This document shows, one piece after another, positions 42,385 through 50,450 of a stretch of 64,000 nucleotides of DNA (position 1 is its first letter; each line of letters begins with the position of its first letter). This DNA comes from Labrenzia sp. DG1229 (GTDB lineage: Bacteria > Pseudomonadota > Alphaproteobacteria > Rhizobiales > Stappiaceae). The notes below the pieces were generated by a model. The model did no database searches. It saw nothing but the letters and a program-made list of their open reading frames with translations, and was not told the DNA's origin. The stretch covers positions 499,442 through 563,441 of the forward strand of contig NZ_KI928919.1 in NCBI RefSeq assembly GCF_000521215.1, read 5' to 3'. The position numbers and the translations under genes were made by a program.

Positions 42385-44225
42385 ACGAAGCCGGTCTGGA
42401 CACAGCCGAAGACGTTGCAAAGCGCTTTTCAACCGCGCGCATTCACGGCCTGGCAGGCCGCGTCCCCACGGCGGATACGCAGTTCAACGAGACCATCGAA
42501 CATCTGCAACTGCTGTTCAGGGCCGGTCATCCGATAGTCGGTTTCTGCGCCAGCGGCATCCTGATCCGTGCACTTGCACCGATCCTGTCGGACAAGCGCA
42601 ATGAGCCGCCAGTCATTGCGGTATCGGAAGACGGTTCCAGCATCGTCCCGCTGCTCGGCGGGCATCGCGGTGCAAACGAACTTGCCAGGATCCTGGCCAA
42701 ATCTCTGGGTGGCCACGCGGCGATCACCACGGCGGGTGATACGAAACTCGGCATTGCCCTCGACGTTCCGCCAAAGGGTTGGATCCTTGCCAACCCGGAA
42801 GATGCAAAACCGGTGATGGCCGAACTTCTGTCCGGTGCGGATGTTCGTATAGAAGGCCAGGCGGACTGGTTGCTGGAAGCCGAACTCAACCAGTCCGACA
42901 GCGCTTCGATTGCGCTGGCGGCAACCGAAAAGCCGGTAGAAGGGAGCCCCACCCGGCTTGTCTACCACCCGCAAAAATATGCGGTTGGTGTTGGCTGTGC
43001 CCGACACTGCGATCCGGCGGAACTCATCGACCTTGTCGTGGGCCAGCTCGCGGAAGCCGGGATTGCCCGGGGTGCAATCGCCTGCGTCGTGACCATCGAT
43101 CTGAAAGCGGATGAAGCCGCCGTCAACGACCTGGTGAATTATCTCGGTGTGCCTCTGCGCGTCTTTTCGGCCGAAGACCTTCAGCGTGAGACACCACGCC
43201 TCAAGAACCCGTCCAACATCGTTTTTCAGGAAGTCGGTTGTCACGGCGTTTCGGAAGGGGCGGCGCTGGCCGCGTCCGGTGCCTTCGGCGCGCTTGTCGT
43301 TGAAAAACAGAAAACCGAAAACGCGACATGCGCCATAGCGCGTGCCCCCCAGCCGATAGACCCGGCCACCATCGGCAGATCACGGGGGCACCTTTCGGTG
43401 ATCGGCATCGGGCCCGGCAAGGATGAATGGCGGACGCCGGAAGCCACACGGCTCCTGTCTGCTGCAACGGATGTGGTCGGTTATTCGCTTTACCTGGACA
43501 TTGTCGAAAACCACATCACCGGAAAAAAGCACCACAATTTCCCGCTCGGCGCGGAAGAGGACAGGGTTCGTTTCGCGCTCGAGGAAGCCGGCAAAGGAAA
43601 GAATGTCGCCTTGATCTCGTCTGGAGACGCCGGCATTTATGCAATGGGTTCACTGGTTTACGAGCTGCTTCACCGCAATGAGGAATTCGGAGGCGTCTCG
43701 GATGCTGCAAAACGCGTGAGCATTACCAACGCGCCGGGCATTTCGGCGTTGCAGGCCTGTTCGGCAAGGATCGGAGCACCACTCGGCCACGACTTTTGCG
43801 CAATCTCGCTCTCCGACCTGCTGACGCCATGGGAGGCCATCGAAACACGGTTGAAGGCAGCCGCGGAAGGAGATTTCGTGATCGCGTTCTACAATCCCGT
43901 TTCCAAGCGCCGCCGTACGCAATTGGCAGCCGCGCGCGAGATACTCTTGAAACATCGCCCCGCAACAACGCCTGTCGTGCTCGGCGTCAATCTCGGGCGG
44001 CCAGAAGAAACACTGCGGGTAACCACTCTTGAAGCGTTGACTGTCGACGAAGTCGATATGCTCACGACGGTTTTGGTCGGTTCCTCGAACTCACGCGCGA
44101 TCATGAAGGGTGACGGCAGCATTTTTGTCTATACGCCGCGCGGCTATGCCAAGCGGATCGACGCGCCCAGACCCGCAAACACCGATTTACCGCCGGAAAC
44201 CGAAAAGGCAGAAGAAAACCAATGA
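42354..44225 (+). CDS. cobJ: CbiG-CobJ fusion (precorrin-3B C17-methyltransferase)
   Basis: 623 residues with a GTG start. Residues 1-330 form a CbiG protein with N-terminal, middle and C-terminal parts (LLGGHRGANELARILAKSLG; AVGVGCARHCDPAELIDLVV; FQEVGCHGVSEGAAL). Residues from about 345 form a CobJ methylase (HLSVIGIGPGKDEWRTPEAT; VALISSGDAGIYAMGSLVYE; FYNPVSKRRRTQL). CobJ contracts the ring at C17. CbiG opens the lactone in the anaerobic route; in aerobic bacteria only its C-terminal relative CobE is usual, so a full CbiG here is notable. Confidence 0.92.
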   Translation: MDASPILFVLNEAGLDTAEDVAKRFSTARIHGLAGRVPTADTQFNETIEHLQLLFRAGHPIVGFCASGILIRALAPILSDKRNEPPVIAVSEDGSSIVPLLGGHRGANELARILAKSLGGHAAITTAGDTKLGIALDVPPKGWILANPEDAKPVMAELLSGADVRIEGQADWLLEAELNQSDSASIALAATEKPVEGSPTRLVYHPQKYAVGVGCARHCDPAELIDLVVGQLAEAGIARGAIACVVTIDLKADEAAVNDLVNYLGVPLRVFSAEDLQRETPRLKNPSNIVFQEVGCHGVSEGAALAASGAFGALVVEKQKTENATCAIARAPQPIDPATIGRSRGHLSVIGIGPGKDEWRTPEATRLLSAATDVVGYSLYLDIVENHITGKKHHNFPLGAEEDRVRFALEEAGKGKNVALISSGDAGIYAMGSLVYELLHRNEEFGGVSDAAKRVSITNAPGISALQACSARIGAPLGHDFCAISLSDLLTPWEAIETRLKAAAEGDFVIAFYNPVSKRRRTQLAAAREILLKHRPATTPVVLGVNLGRPEETLRVTTLEALTVDEVDMLTTVLVGSSNSRAIMKGDGSIFVYTPRGYAKRIDAPRPANTDLPPETEKAEENQ

Positions 44226-44998
44226 CCGTTCACTTCATCGGCGCGGGACCTGGCGATCCAGATCTCATCACTGTTCGCGGACTACGACTGATCCAGTCGT
44301 GTCCGGTCTGTCTTTATGCCGGGTCCCTGGTGCCGGAACAGATTGTCGCCGCTGCACCTGACGACGCGCGCGTCGTCGATACAGCTCCCATGACGCTGGA
44401 TGAAATCATCAACGAAATCAGGGACGCACATGACAAAGGTCTGAATGTTGCCCGTGTGCACTCCGGCGACCCCTCGATCTACGGTGCGACGGCGGAACAG
44501 ATGCGCCGCCTGGATGCACTTGACATAGACTATGATGTCACTCCCGGCGTGCCCGCGTTCGCCGCAGCAGCGGCGGCCCTGAAAACCGAATTGACGATCC
44601 CGGAAGTCGCCCAGACGGTAATCGTAACGCGGACGGCAATGCAGTCCTCCGCCATGCCGAACAATGAGGACCTCGATACGCTCGGCAAGAGCGGCGCGAC
44701 GCTCGCAATTCATCTTTCAATCCGGAACCTTCGGGAGATCGAACGTCAGCTCGTCCCCCATTACGGGCCGGATTGCCCGGTGATTGTCGCCTATCGCGTG
44801 GGGTGGCCCGACGAGGCCTTTCTTCACGGCACGCTTTCAACGATTGCGAACCAGATACGCAAGTCCAAGATCACCCGGACCGCTCTTGTGTTTGTTGGCC
44901 ATGCCCTGAAGCCGGGAGAAGACTTTCGGGACAGTGCGCTTTACGACGCCGATCACGTGCATGTTCTAAGGCCGAAAAAGAAAGCGAAAGTCTCCTAG
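44222..44998 (+). CDS. cobM: Precorrin-4 C11-methyltransferase
   Basis: 258 residues, a tetrapyrrole methylase with VHFIGAGPGDPDLITVRGLR and ARVHSGDPSIYGATAEQM, and YDVTPGVPAFAAAAAAL after it. It methylates C11 of precorrin-4. ATGA overlap with the preceding fusion gene, last gene of the plus-strand run. Confidence 0.95.
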   Translation: MTVHFIGAGPGDPDLITVRGLRLIQSCPVCLYAGSLVPEQIVAAAPDDARVVDTAPMTLDEIINEIRDAHDKGLNVARVHSGDPSIYGATAEQMRRLDALDIDYDVTPGVPAFAAAAAALKTELTIPEVAQTVIVTRTAMQSSAMPNNEDLDTLGKSGATLAIHLSIRNLREIERQLVPHYGPDCPVIVAYRVGWPDEAFLHGTLSTIANQIRKSKITRTALVFVGHALKPGEDFRDSALYDADHVHVLRPKKKAKVS

Positions 44999-45010
44999 AA
45001 TTTCGGCTCG

Positions 45011-45056
45011 TCATTCCGGATGAGTGCAGCGAACGCTGTGCACCTATCCGGAATGA
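45011..45056. repeat. REP-like palindromic element between convergent cobM and cobB
   Basis: TCATTCCGGAT (45011-45021) and ATCCGGAATGA (45046-45056) pair perfectly around an inner CAGCG/CGCTG stem. Elements built on CATTCCGGA arms are common dispersed palindromes in alphaproteobacterial intergenic gaps. It may also stop transcription from both sides. Only one copy is seen in the window. Confidence 0.65.
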
Positions 45057-45163
45057 ATTGCGCCGACAACTGTACTGCGTCGGTTTCTCCAAGTCCCGAC
45101 CGTTCCAGTGACGGGTTCGATAGAGACAGGTTGCCTGCCTCATCTTCTTGTATCTGAGGTGGG

Positions 45164-46480
45164 TCAAAAAGACGAAATTACATGGGCGAATGAGCCCATC
45201 ACATTGCCGCTCCGCAATCCCATGTCTTCTCGTTTGTTGCCCTCGGCATCCTGCACGGAAAACAGGCGGTCAGCCTTTCCCTCGGATACGATCGACGCAT
45301 AGTGAAATTCATGCCCGGCGAGCGGAGATGTCCAGGGCAACCCGCCAAGGGGTTCCAGCACGCGATATCCGAGGTGACGCTTGCGATCCTCAAACGACGT
45401 CACCAAAGGCAACAGACCCAGCATACCGTGCCTTTCGCCGGACGCGTCGATGAGACCTTCACCGAGCGTCATGTAACCACCGCATTCGCCGTAGATGAGT
45501 GTGCCCGCATTCGCAGCCTGCCGCATTCCTGACTTGAAGCCTTCAGCCCCTGCCAAGACCGCTGCATGGAGTTCCGGATACCCCCCAGGGAGGAAAATCG
45601 CATCTGCATCCGGGCCTGGGGCTTCGTTGGCGAGCGGTGAAAAGAAAGCGATTTCCGCGCCCTGGCGTTGCCACTCGTGCAACAGGTGCGGATAGGAAAA
45701 AGCAAAGGCAACGTCGCGCGCGACCGCTACCTTCCGCCCCAGCGGCGGCAGTTGCATCCGAATGGTTTCTGCAGCCGGAACACAAGTCGCCGCGCTTTCG
45801 ATGGCGGCCAGATCAACATGTGTGCGGCAAAGCTCTGCCGCCGTTTCCAGAAACGTCTCCAGATCCTTGTGCTCACTCGCCTGCACCAAGCCCAGATGTC
45901 TTTCCGGCAACGTCAAATCCATCGAACGCGGGATGGCTCCGAACACAGTCACACCCAGCGGTGCGAGTGCTGTGCGAAGCATAGCTTCATGACGCGCACT
46001 GCTAACGCGGTTGAGGATTACACCTGCAATTTGAACATCGGGACGGTAATTCTGAAACCCGAAAACCAGCGCTGCGACAGACTGGGCCTGCATGGCACAA
46101 TCAATGACAAGGATCACGGGAACGGTCAGGGTCGCTGCAAGCTCGGCGGCGGATCCCTTCCCGTTCGCCGCGCCGTCGAACAACCCCATTGCGCCCTCAA
46201 TCAGAAGCAATTCATGCCCTGTTGCCTGCTCCATCGCCAGCGCGCGTAGCGTATCGGTATCCATCGCCCAGGCATCCAGGTTGATGCAGTGTTTGCTGCT
46301 GGCAGCTTCGTGAAACTTCGGATCGATATAGTCCGGACCGGATTTCGCTGACGCCACCAGACGGCCGGCATTGCGAAAGGCTCTTAGCAGCGCGAGAGTA
46401 AGCGTCGTCTTGCCGGCACCGGAGGAAGGTGCTGCAATCAACAACCCTCCAGGATCCTGGAATGTAACGCTATCCGGCAT
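45164..46480 (-). CDS. cobB: Cobyrinate/hydrogenobyrinate a,c-diamide synthase
   Basis: 438 residues: an N-terminal ATP-binding half (GLLIAAPSSGAGKTTLTLAL, then GPDYIDPKFHEAAS) and a C-terminal glutaminase-like half with the nucleophile Cys in LIYGECGGYMTLGEG. It amidates the a and c side chains using glutamine and ATP. It overlaps the cobA gene end by eleven bases on the minus strand. Convergent with cobM. Confidence 0.94.
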   Translation of the reverse strand: MPDSVTFQDPGGLLIAAPSSGAGKTTLTLALLRAFRNAGRLVASAKSGPDYIDPKFHEAASSKHCINLDAWAMDTDTLRALAMEQATGHELLLIEGAMGLFDGAANGKGSAAELAATLTVPVILVIDCAMQAQSVAALVFGFQNYRPDVQIAGVILNRVSSARHEAMLRTALAPLGVTVFGAIPRSMDLTLPERHLGLVQASEHKDLETFLETAAELCRTHVDLAAIESAATCVPAAETIRMQLPPLGRKVAVARDVAFAFSYPHLLHEWQRQGAEIAFFSPLANEAPGPDADAIFLPGGYPELHAAVLAGAEGFKSGMRQAANAGTLIYGECGGYMTLGEGLIDASGERHGMLGLLPLVTSFEDRKRHLGYRVLEPLGGLPWTSPLAGHEFHYASIVSEGKADRLFSVQDAEGNKREDMGLRSGNVMGSFAHVISSF

Positions 46481-47336
46481 CTGCCGTTCGGTTCTTTGCG
46501 CGCAGATCCAGTGGATCGGATGTCAATATCTTGCCAGACATGGCCCCGAGCCAATCCAGGCCATTGCGCAGTCGCACGACTTCTCCGACACAGACTATCG
46601 CCGGAGGCTGGATATCGGCAGCTGCCGCATCGACCGCACAGCGACCCAGCGTCGTCTCCAGAACCTGTTGGCCAGCCAGGGAAGCGTTGCACACGATGCC
46701 CACAGGCTCGTCAACAGATCGTCCACAGCTTGTGAGTTTGCCGGCTATCGTCTCCAGATGTTTCATTGCCATGTACATGACGATTACCGGAGATCCCTTG
46801 GCAATCCCGTCCCAGTTGATGGCGTCGGGGGTCAAACCGGTCTGGTCATGACCGGTCAGGAACGTGACTGCCTGATTGCAATCACGGTGAGTTGCCGGGA
46901 TGCCCGCATAGGCGAGACCTCCGATACCGGCAGTGACACCCGGAATGATCCGGAACGGAACACCTGCCTCGACAAGACCGAGGGCTTCTTCGCCGCCACG
47001 CCCGAAGACGAATGGATCGCCGCCTTTCAAGCGAAGCACACGCTTTCCTGCGCGGGCATAATCGATGAGCTTCAGTGTGATATCTCGTTGTTTCGGACTG
47101 GGTTTGCCGCCGCGTTTGCCAGCAAAGTCCGTCACCGCACCGGGTTTGACCCAGTCGAGAATGCTTCTGTCGACAAGAGCGTCATAAACAACAATATCCG
47201 CCTGGCGCAGACCGTTCACGGCGTGCAACGTCAGGAGGCCGGGATCGCCTGGACCGGCACCGGCAAGCCACACCCAGCCAGAATCAAAAACCGGCAAGCC
47301 ATCGGGAAAACTATTGTTCTTGTCAGTACCGTTCAT
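46470..47336 (-). CDS. cobA: Uroporphyrinogen-III C-methyltransferase
   Basis: 288 residues, a SUMT without the CysG oxidase part. Marks: VWLAGAGPGDPGLLTLHAV, LRLKGGDPFVFGRGGEEAL, IIPGVTAGIGGLAYAGIPAT and THRDCNQAVTFLTGHD. It doubly methylates uroporphyrinogen III to precorrin-2, the entry to B12 (and possibly siroheme). First gene of the cobA-cobB pair, divergent from cbiD. Confidence 0.94.
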   Translation of the reverse strand: MNGTDKNNSFPDGLPVFDSGWVWLAGAGPGDPGLLTLHAVNGLRQADIVVYDALVDRSILDWVKPGAVTDFAGKRGGKPSPKQRDITLKLIDYARAGKRVLRLKGGDPFVFGRGGEEALGLVEAGVPFRIIPGVTAGIGGLAYAGIPATHRDCNQAVTFLTGHDQTGLTPDAINWDGIAKGSPVIVMYMAMKHLETIAGKLTSCGRSVDEPVGIVCNASLAGQQVLETTLGRCAVDAAAADIQPPAIVCVGEVVRLRNGLDWLGAMSGKILTSDPLDLRAKNRTADAG

Positions 47337-47466
47337 GAATTCTGTTTATCCGGCATTTTCCGGAACGCCAAGCACCTGCGCGATGGAAAACACAAGGAAT
47401 GCGACATTTCAGAGCAATGTCGCTCAGGAGCGCGCACCGGTCTGCAACATCAGCTATAGAGTCTGC

Positions 47467-48564
47467 ATGTCGAGGAACGAACCGAAAGAACTGAGACGGG
47501 GCTGGACGACGGGCGCATGTGCAACGGCTGCGGCCAAGGCTGCCTATTGCGCACTCATAACCGGCACATTTCCCGACCCTGTCGAGATTTCCCTGCCGAG
47601 AGGCGCCACCGCCGATTTCATTCTCACCCGGCACAGTGCTTCCGGCGATGTTGCCAGCGCAACCATCACCAAGGATGCGGGTGACGATCCCGACGTGACG
47701 CATGGCGCCCTGATCACATCGACCGTTCGGATTTTGGCACCCGGGTCGGGTGTCCGGTTCAAGGCCGGCGACGGTGTCGGCACGGTGACGCGGCCCGGGT
47801 TGCCGATCCCGCCGGGCGAACCCGCGATCAACCCGGTTCCACGCCAGATGATGCAGACAGCGATCGGGGAAGTCGCGGAAAAATACGGCGCAACAGGAGA
47901 TGTGGAGATCGAAGTCTCGATTGGCGGCGGCGCGGAACTGGCGCTCAAGACAATGAACGGGCGTCTCGGCATCGTCGGTGGACTGTCGGTGCTTGGGACA
48001 ACCGGTATCGTACGCCCGTTTTCCTGTGCGGCCTGGATCGCTTCCATCCATCGCGGCATCGATGTCGCCCGTGCAATCGGTCTGACCCATGTCGTCGGCG
48101 CCACCGGATCGTCCTCCGAAGATGCGGTAAAGACGCGATATTCTCTCGACGAGACAGCCTACCTGGATATGGGTGACTTTGCCGGTGGTCTGCTCAAGTA
48201 CCTGCGCCATCACCCTGTCGACAGGCTGACTCTCGCCGGAGGGTTCGCCAAGTTCTCGAAGCTGGCGCAAGGTGCGCTCGACCTGCATTCGGCTCGGAGT
48301 TCCGTCGATTTTTCCTTTCTGCAGGACCTTCTCGCGGAAGCCGGTGCGTCTCCTTCTTCCATCGCCGATGCCGCTGAGGCAAATACGGCAAAGGAAGTAC
48401 TCGACCGGTCACTGGAGGAAAATGTCGACCTGAGCGGTTTGCTGGCAAGACGAACGAAGCAGGAAGTCCGGAAAATCCTCAAGGGTGCGCCGGTTGCGCT
48501 GGAAGTTCTGATAACCGATCGGCGGGGCAACGTCCTGGGAGAGAGCGGCTTTGACGACACCTGA
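47467..48564 (+). CDS. cbiD: Cobalt-precorrin-5B C1-methyltransferase (CbiD type)
   Basis: 365 residues from the ATG at 47467; an upstream in-frame extension lacks the family. It starts with the typical LRRGWTTGACATAAAKAAY and has NPVPRQMMQTAI, SIGGGAELALKTMNGRLGI and GGLSVLGTTGIVRP. CbiD methylates C1 after ring contraction. The aerobic counterpart CobF is not seen, so CbiD probably serves this step. It shares a 130-base divergent gap with cobA and overlaps cobK by 14 bases. Confidence 0.93.
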   Translation: MSRNEPKELRRGWTTGACATAAAKAAYCALITGTFPDPVEISLPRGATADFILTRHSASGDVASATITKDAGDDPDVTHGALITSTVRILAPGSGVRFKAGDGVGTVTRPGLPIPPGEPAINPVPRQMMQTAIGEVAEKYGATGDVEIEVSIGGGAELALKTMNGRLGIVGGLSVLGTTGIVRPFSCAAWIASIHRGIDVARAIGLTHVVGATGSSSEDAVKTRYSLDETAYLDMGDFAGGLLKYLRHHPVDRLTLAGGFAKFSKLAQGALDLHSARSSVDFSFLQDLLAEAGASPSSIADAAEANTAKEVLDRSLEENVDLSGLLARRTKQEVRKILKGAPVALEVLITDRRGNVLGESGFDDT

Positions 48565-49312
48565 TCACATCTTGCTGCTAGCTGGAACTTTCGAAGTCCG
48601 TCAGCTCGCCGAAAGGCTGGGCAGTACATTTCCGGGACTGCACCTGACCGTTTCCTTCGCCGGCGTTGTCAAAGATCTGCCGGATCTTGGAGTGCCCACA
48701 CGTATCGGCGGGTTCGGCGGGACAGTCGGGCTCGCCAAATTTCTCGAAGATGAAAATGTCACCCTGGTCATTGATGCGACGCACCCTTTCGCGGCGCAGA
48801 TGAGCCGCAACGCTGTTGAGGCCTGCGGCAGCCGCCGGCTGCCACTTCTTCGCCTGGAACGGCCGGCCTGGAAACCTCTAGAGGAAGACAGGTGGGAACC
48901 GGTTGTTTCGATAGAGGATGCAGTTTCAGCCCTGCCATCTGCATCCCGCGCATTTCTGGCACTTGGTCGCAAGGAGATCTCCCGCTTTTACCCTCGTTCG
49001 GACATTTACGGCGTTGCACGCATGATCGAGCCGCCTCGCCAACCTCTGCCGCCACATTGGGAGCTGGTTCTGGCGCGGCCATCAAGTTCGGCGGAGGAAG
49101 AGATGTCACTGCTGCGCACGCACGGCATCACGCATCTGGTTGCGAAAAACAGCGGCGGGGAAAGGTCCTACTCCAAGATCGAAGCCGCTCGCAGACTGGG
49201 ATTGCCGGTAATCATGATCAACAGGCCGAAACTGCCGACGACAGAGACATCGACAACTGTCGCGGACACGATTGAAAAAACGCGCGTCGTCTTGACGAAC
49301 AATAGATCCTGA
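48551..49312 (+). CDS. cobK: Precorrin-6A reductase
   Basis: 253 residues with a TTG start inside the end of cbiD. CobK/CbiJ family: ILLLAGTFEVRQLAERL at the N-terminus, VIDATHPFAAQMSRNAVEAC, then HLVAKNSGGERSYSKIEAA near the end. It reduces the macrocycle with NADPH. Last B12 gene in the window; convergent with the glycosyltransferase gene. Confidence 0.92.
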   Translation: MTTPDHILLLAGTFEVRQLAERLGSTFPGLHLTVSFAGVVKDLPDLGVPTRIGGFGGTVGLAKFLEDENVTLVIDATHPFAAQMSRNAVEACGSRRLPLLRLERPAWKPLEEDRWEPVVSIEDAVSALPSASRAFLALGRKEISRFYPRSDIYGVARMIEPPRQPLPPHWELVLARPSSSAEEEMSLLRTHGITHLVAKNSGGERSYSKIEAARRLGLPVIMINRPKLPTTETSTTVADTIEKTRVVLTNNRS

Positions 49313-49327
49313 ACGCGGTTCGGCGCG

Positions 49328-50107
49328 CTAAGTTTCTGTGCCCGATCGGCCAAACCTGAGCTTCAGAAGCGCGATGAAGAATCGCGGAATGCCTATGATG
49401 TACCTGCGAAACAAGCGGCGTGGTTCCTGCAACAAGCGGAACAGCCATTCCAGACCAATGGACTGTACGAATTTCGGTGCTCTGACGACTGAGCCGGACA
49501 TGAAATCGAACAACGCGCCGACGCCGATTGCCACCGTGGCATTCAGCCTGGCGCGATTTTCAACGATAAATTTTTCCTGCCGGGGATTGCCCATGCCGAC
49601 AAGGAGCAGGTCCGGTTGGACCCGATTGATTTGCTCGCAGACCTGGGAGCATTCATCCAGGTCAAAGTATCCGTTCCGGGCTCCGACAACATGGTGCATC
49701 GGATAGACCGTTTCGATATGTTCTTTTGCAAGCTGAACGTGGCGGTCGGTCGCTCCCAGCAAAAAAATCTTCAAGGGAAATCCGACTTCCGTGAGAATGT
49801 CCGGGATCAGATCTGTACCGTTCAAATTGTCCGGGAAAGATTTCCCGTTCAAAAAGCGACTTGCCAAGTCGACGCCAATACCGTCGTTCAACAATGTCAT
49901 GTGCCGAAGCGTTTCGGCAAATGCCGGGTTATCCATAGCGGTCAGTGTTGTATGTGCATTGCAAATGGCGATGTCGAGCGGATAGCTCATCTGGACAGAT
50001 GACCGCACAAGCTGAACAGCTTCCTCACTGCTCATCCTCAAGATTGCCAGCGGACCGATTAGCGATGTACCGGCCCTGATCGGAAGGTTCAGATCCACCT
50101 TATTCAT
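49328..50107 (-). CDS. gumM: GT26 (WecG/TagA/CpsF) glycosyltransferase, GumM-like
   Basis: 259 residues from the ATG at 50105-50107 (a TTG further upstream is possible; neither has a strong ribosome site). Family marks: NAHTTLTAMDNPAFAETLR, LLNDGIGVDLASRFL, NGTDLIPDIL and LLLVGMGNPRQEKFI. In xanthan and acetan clusters the GT26 enzyme GumM adds the second backbone sugar, beta-1,4-glucose on cytosolic lipid-linked glucose or cellobiose precursor. GumH- and GumK-like genes in the same cluster support this over WecG. Confidence 0.8.
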   Translation of the reverse strand: MNKVDLNLPIRAGTSLIGPLAILRMSSEEAVQLVRSSVQMSYPLDIAICNAHTTLTAMDNPAFAETLRHMTLLNDGIGVDLASRFLNGKSFPDNLNGTDLIPDILTEVGFPLKIFLLGATDRHVQLAKEHIETVYPMHHVVGARNGYFDLDECSQVCEQINRVQPDLLLVGMGNPRQEKFIVENRARLNATVAIGVGALFDFMSGSVVRAPKFVQSIGLEWLFRLLQEPRRLFRRYIIGIPRFFIALLKLRFGRSGTET

Positions 50108-50450
50108 CAAAGGAGAGCCACATGGTATTGAATGCACTTTATTCGTCTTGTCTTTGTTCAAGATTGAATTGTCTTAGCTCGAATACAATTAAAATAACTT
50201 AATTTAGAAATGACGCCGTTTTTATTATTAATACTTGGTTTTCGTGAGACTCAAATTTTTAAATAACCCAGAAACTTCCTTTAAACGCTTGCTCAAAGTT
50301 GAGGCGGTTCCGATCTGCTTATTTGCGATGCGTTAATCATGTTTGTTTACCAATGAGGATGGTGACCGGTCTCCTTGCTAAGAACCCGGAAGATGGCGGT
50401 CATGTACCCGGCGTGCAGCGTATGCGACGAAACTGAAGACCGATGGCAGT
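50108..50450. other. AT-rich divergent region at the head of the exopolysaccharide cluster
   Basis: About 340 bases, clearly lower in GC than the genes on both sides. It contains no gene I can support and should hold promoters for gumM-like (left) and the Wzz-like gene (right). An AAAGGAGAGCCACATGG start-like string on the plus strand near 50110 opens no useful frame. Confidence 0.5.

Noticed and set aside
45011..45056. CRISPR-like or mobile element repeat between cobM and cobB
   Set aside because: Only one palindromic unit is present, with no spacers, transposase or target duplications; it is a REP-like element.
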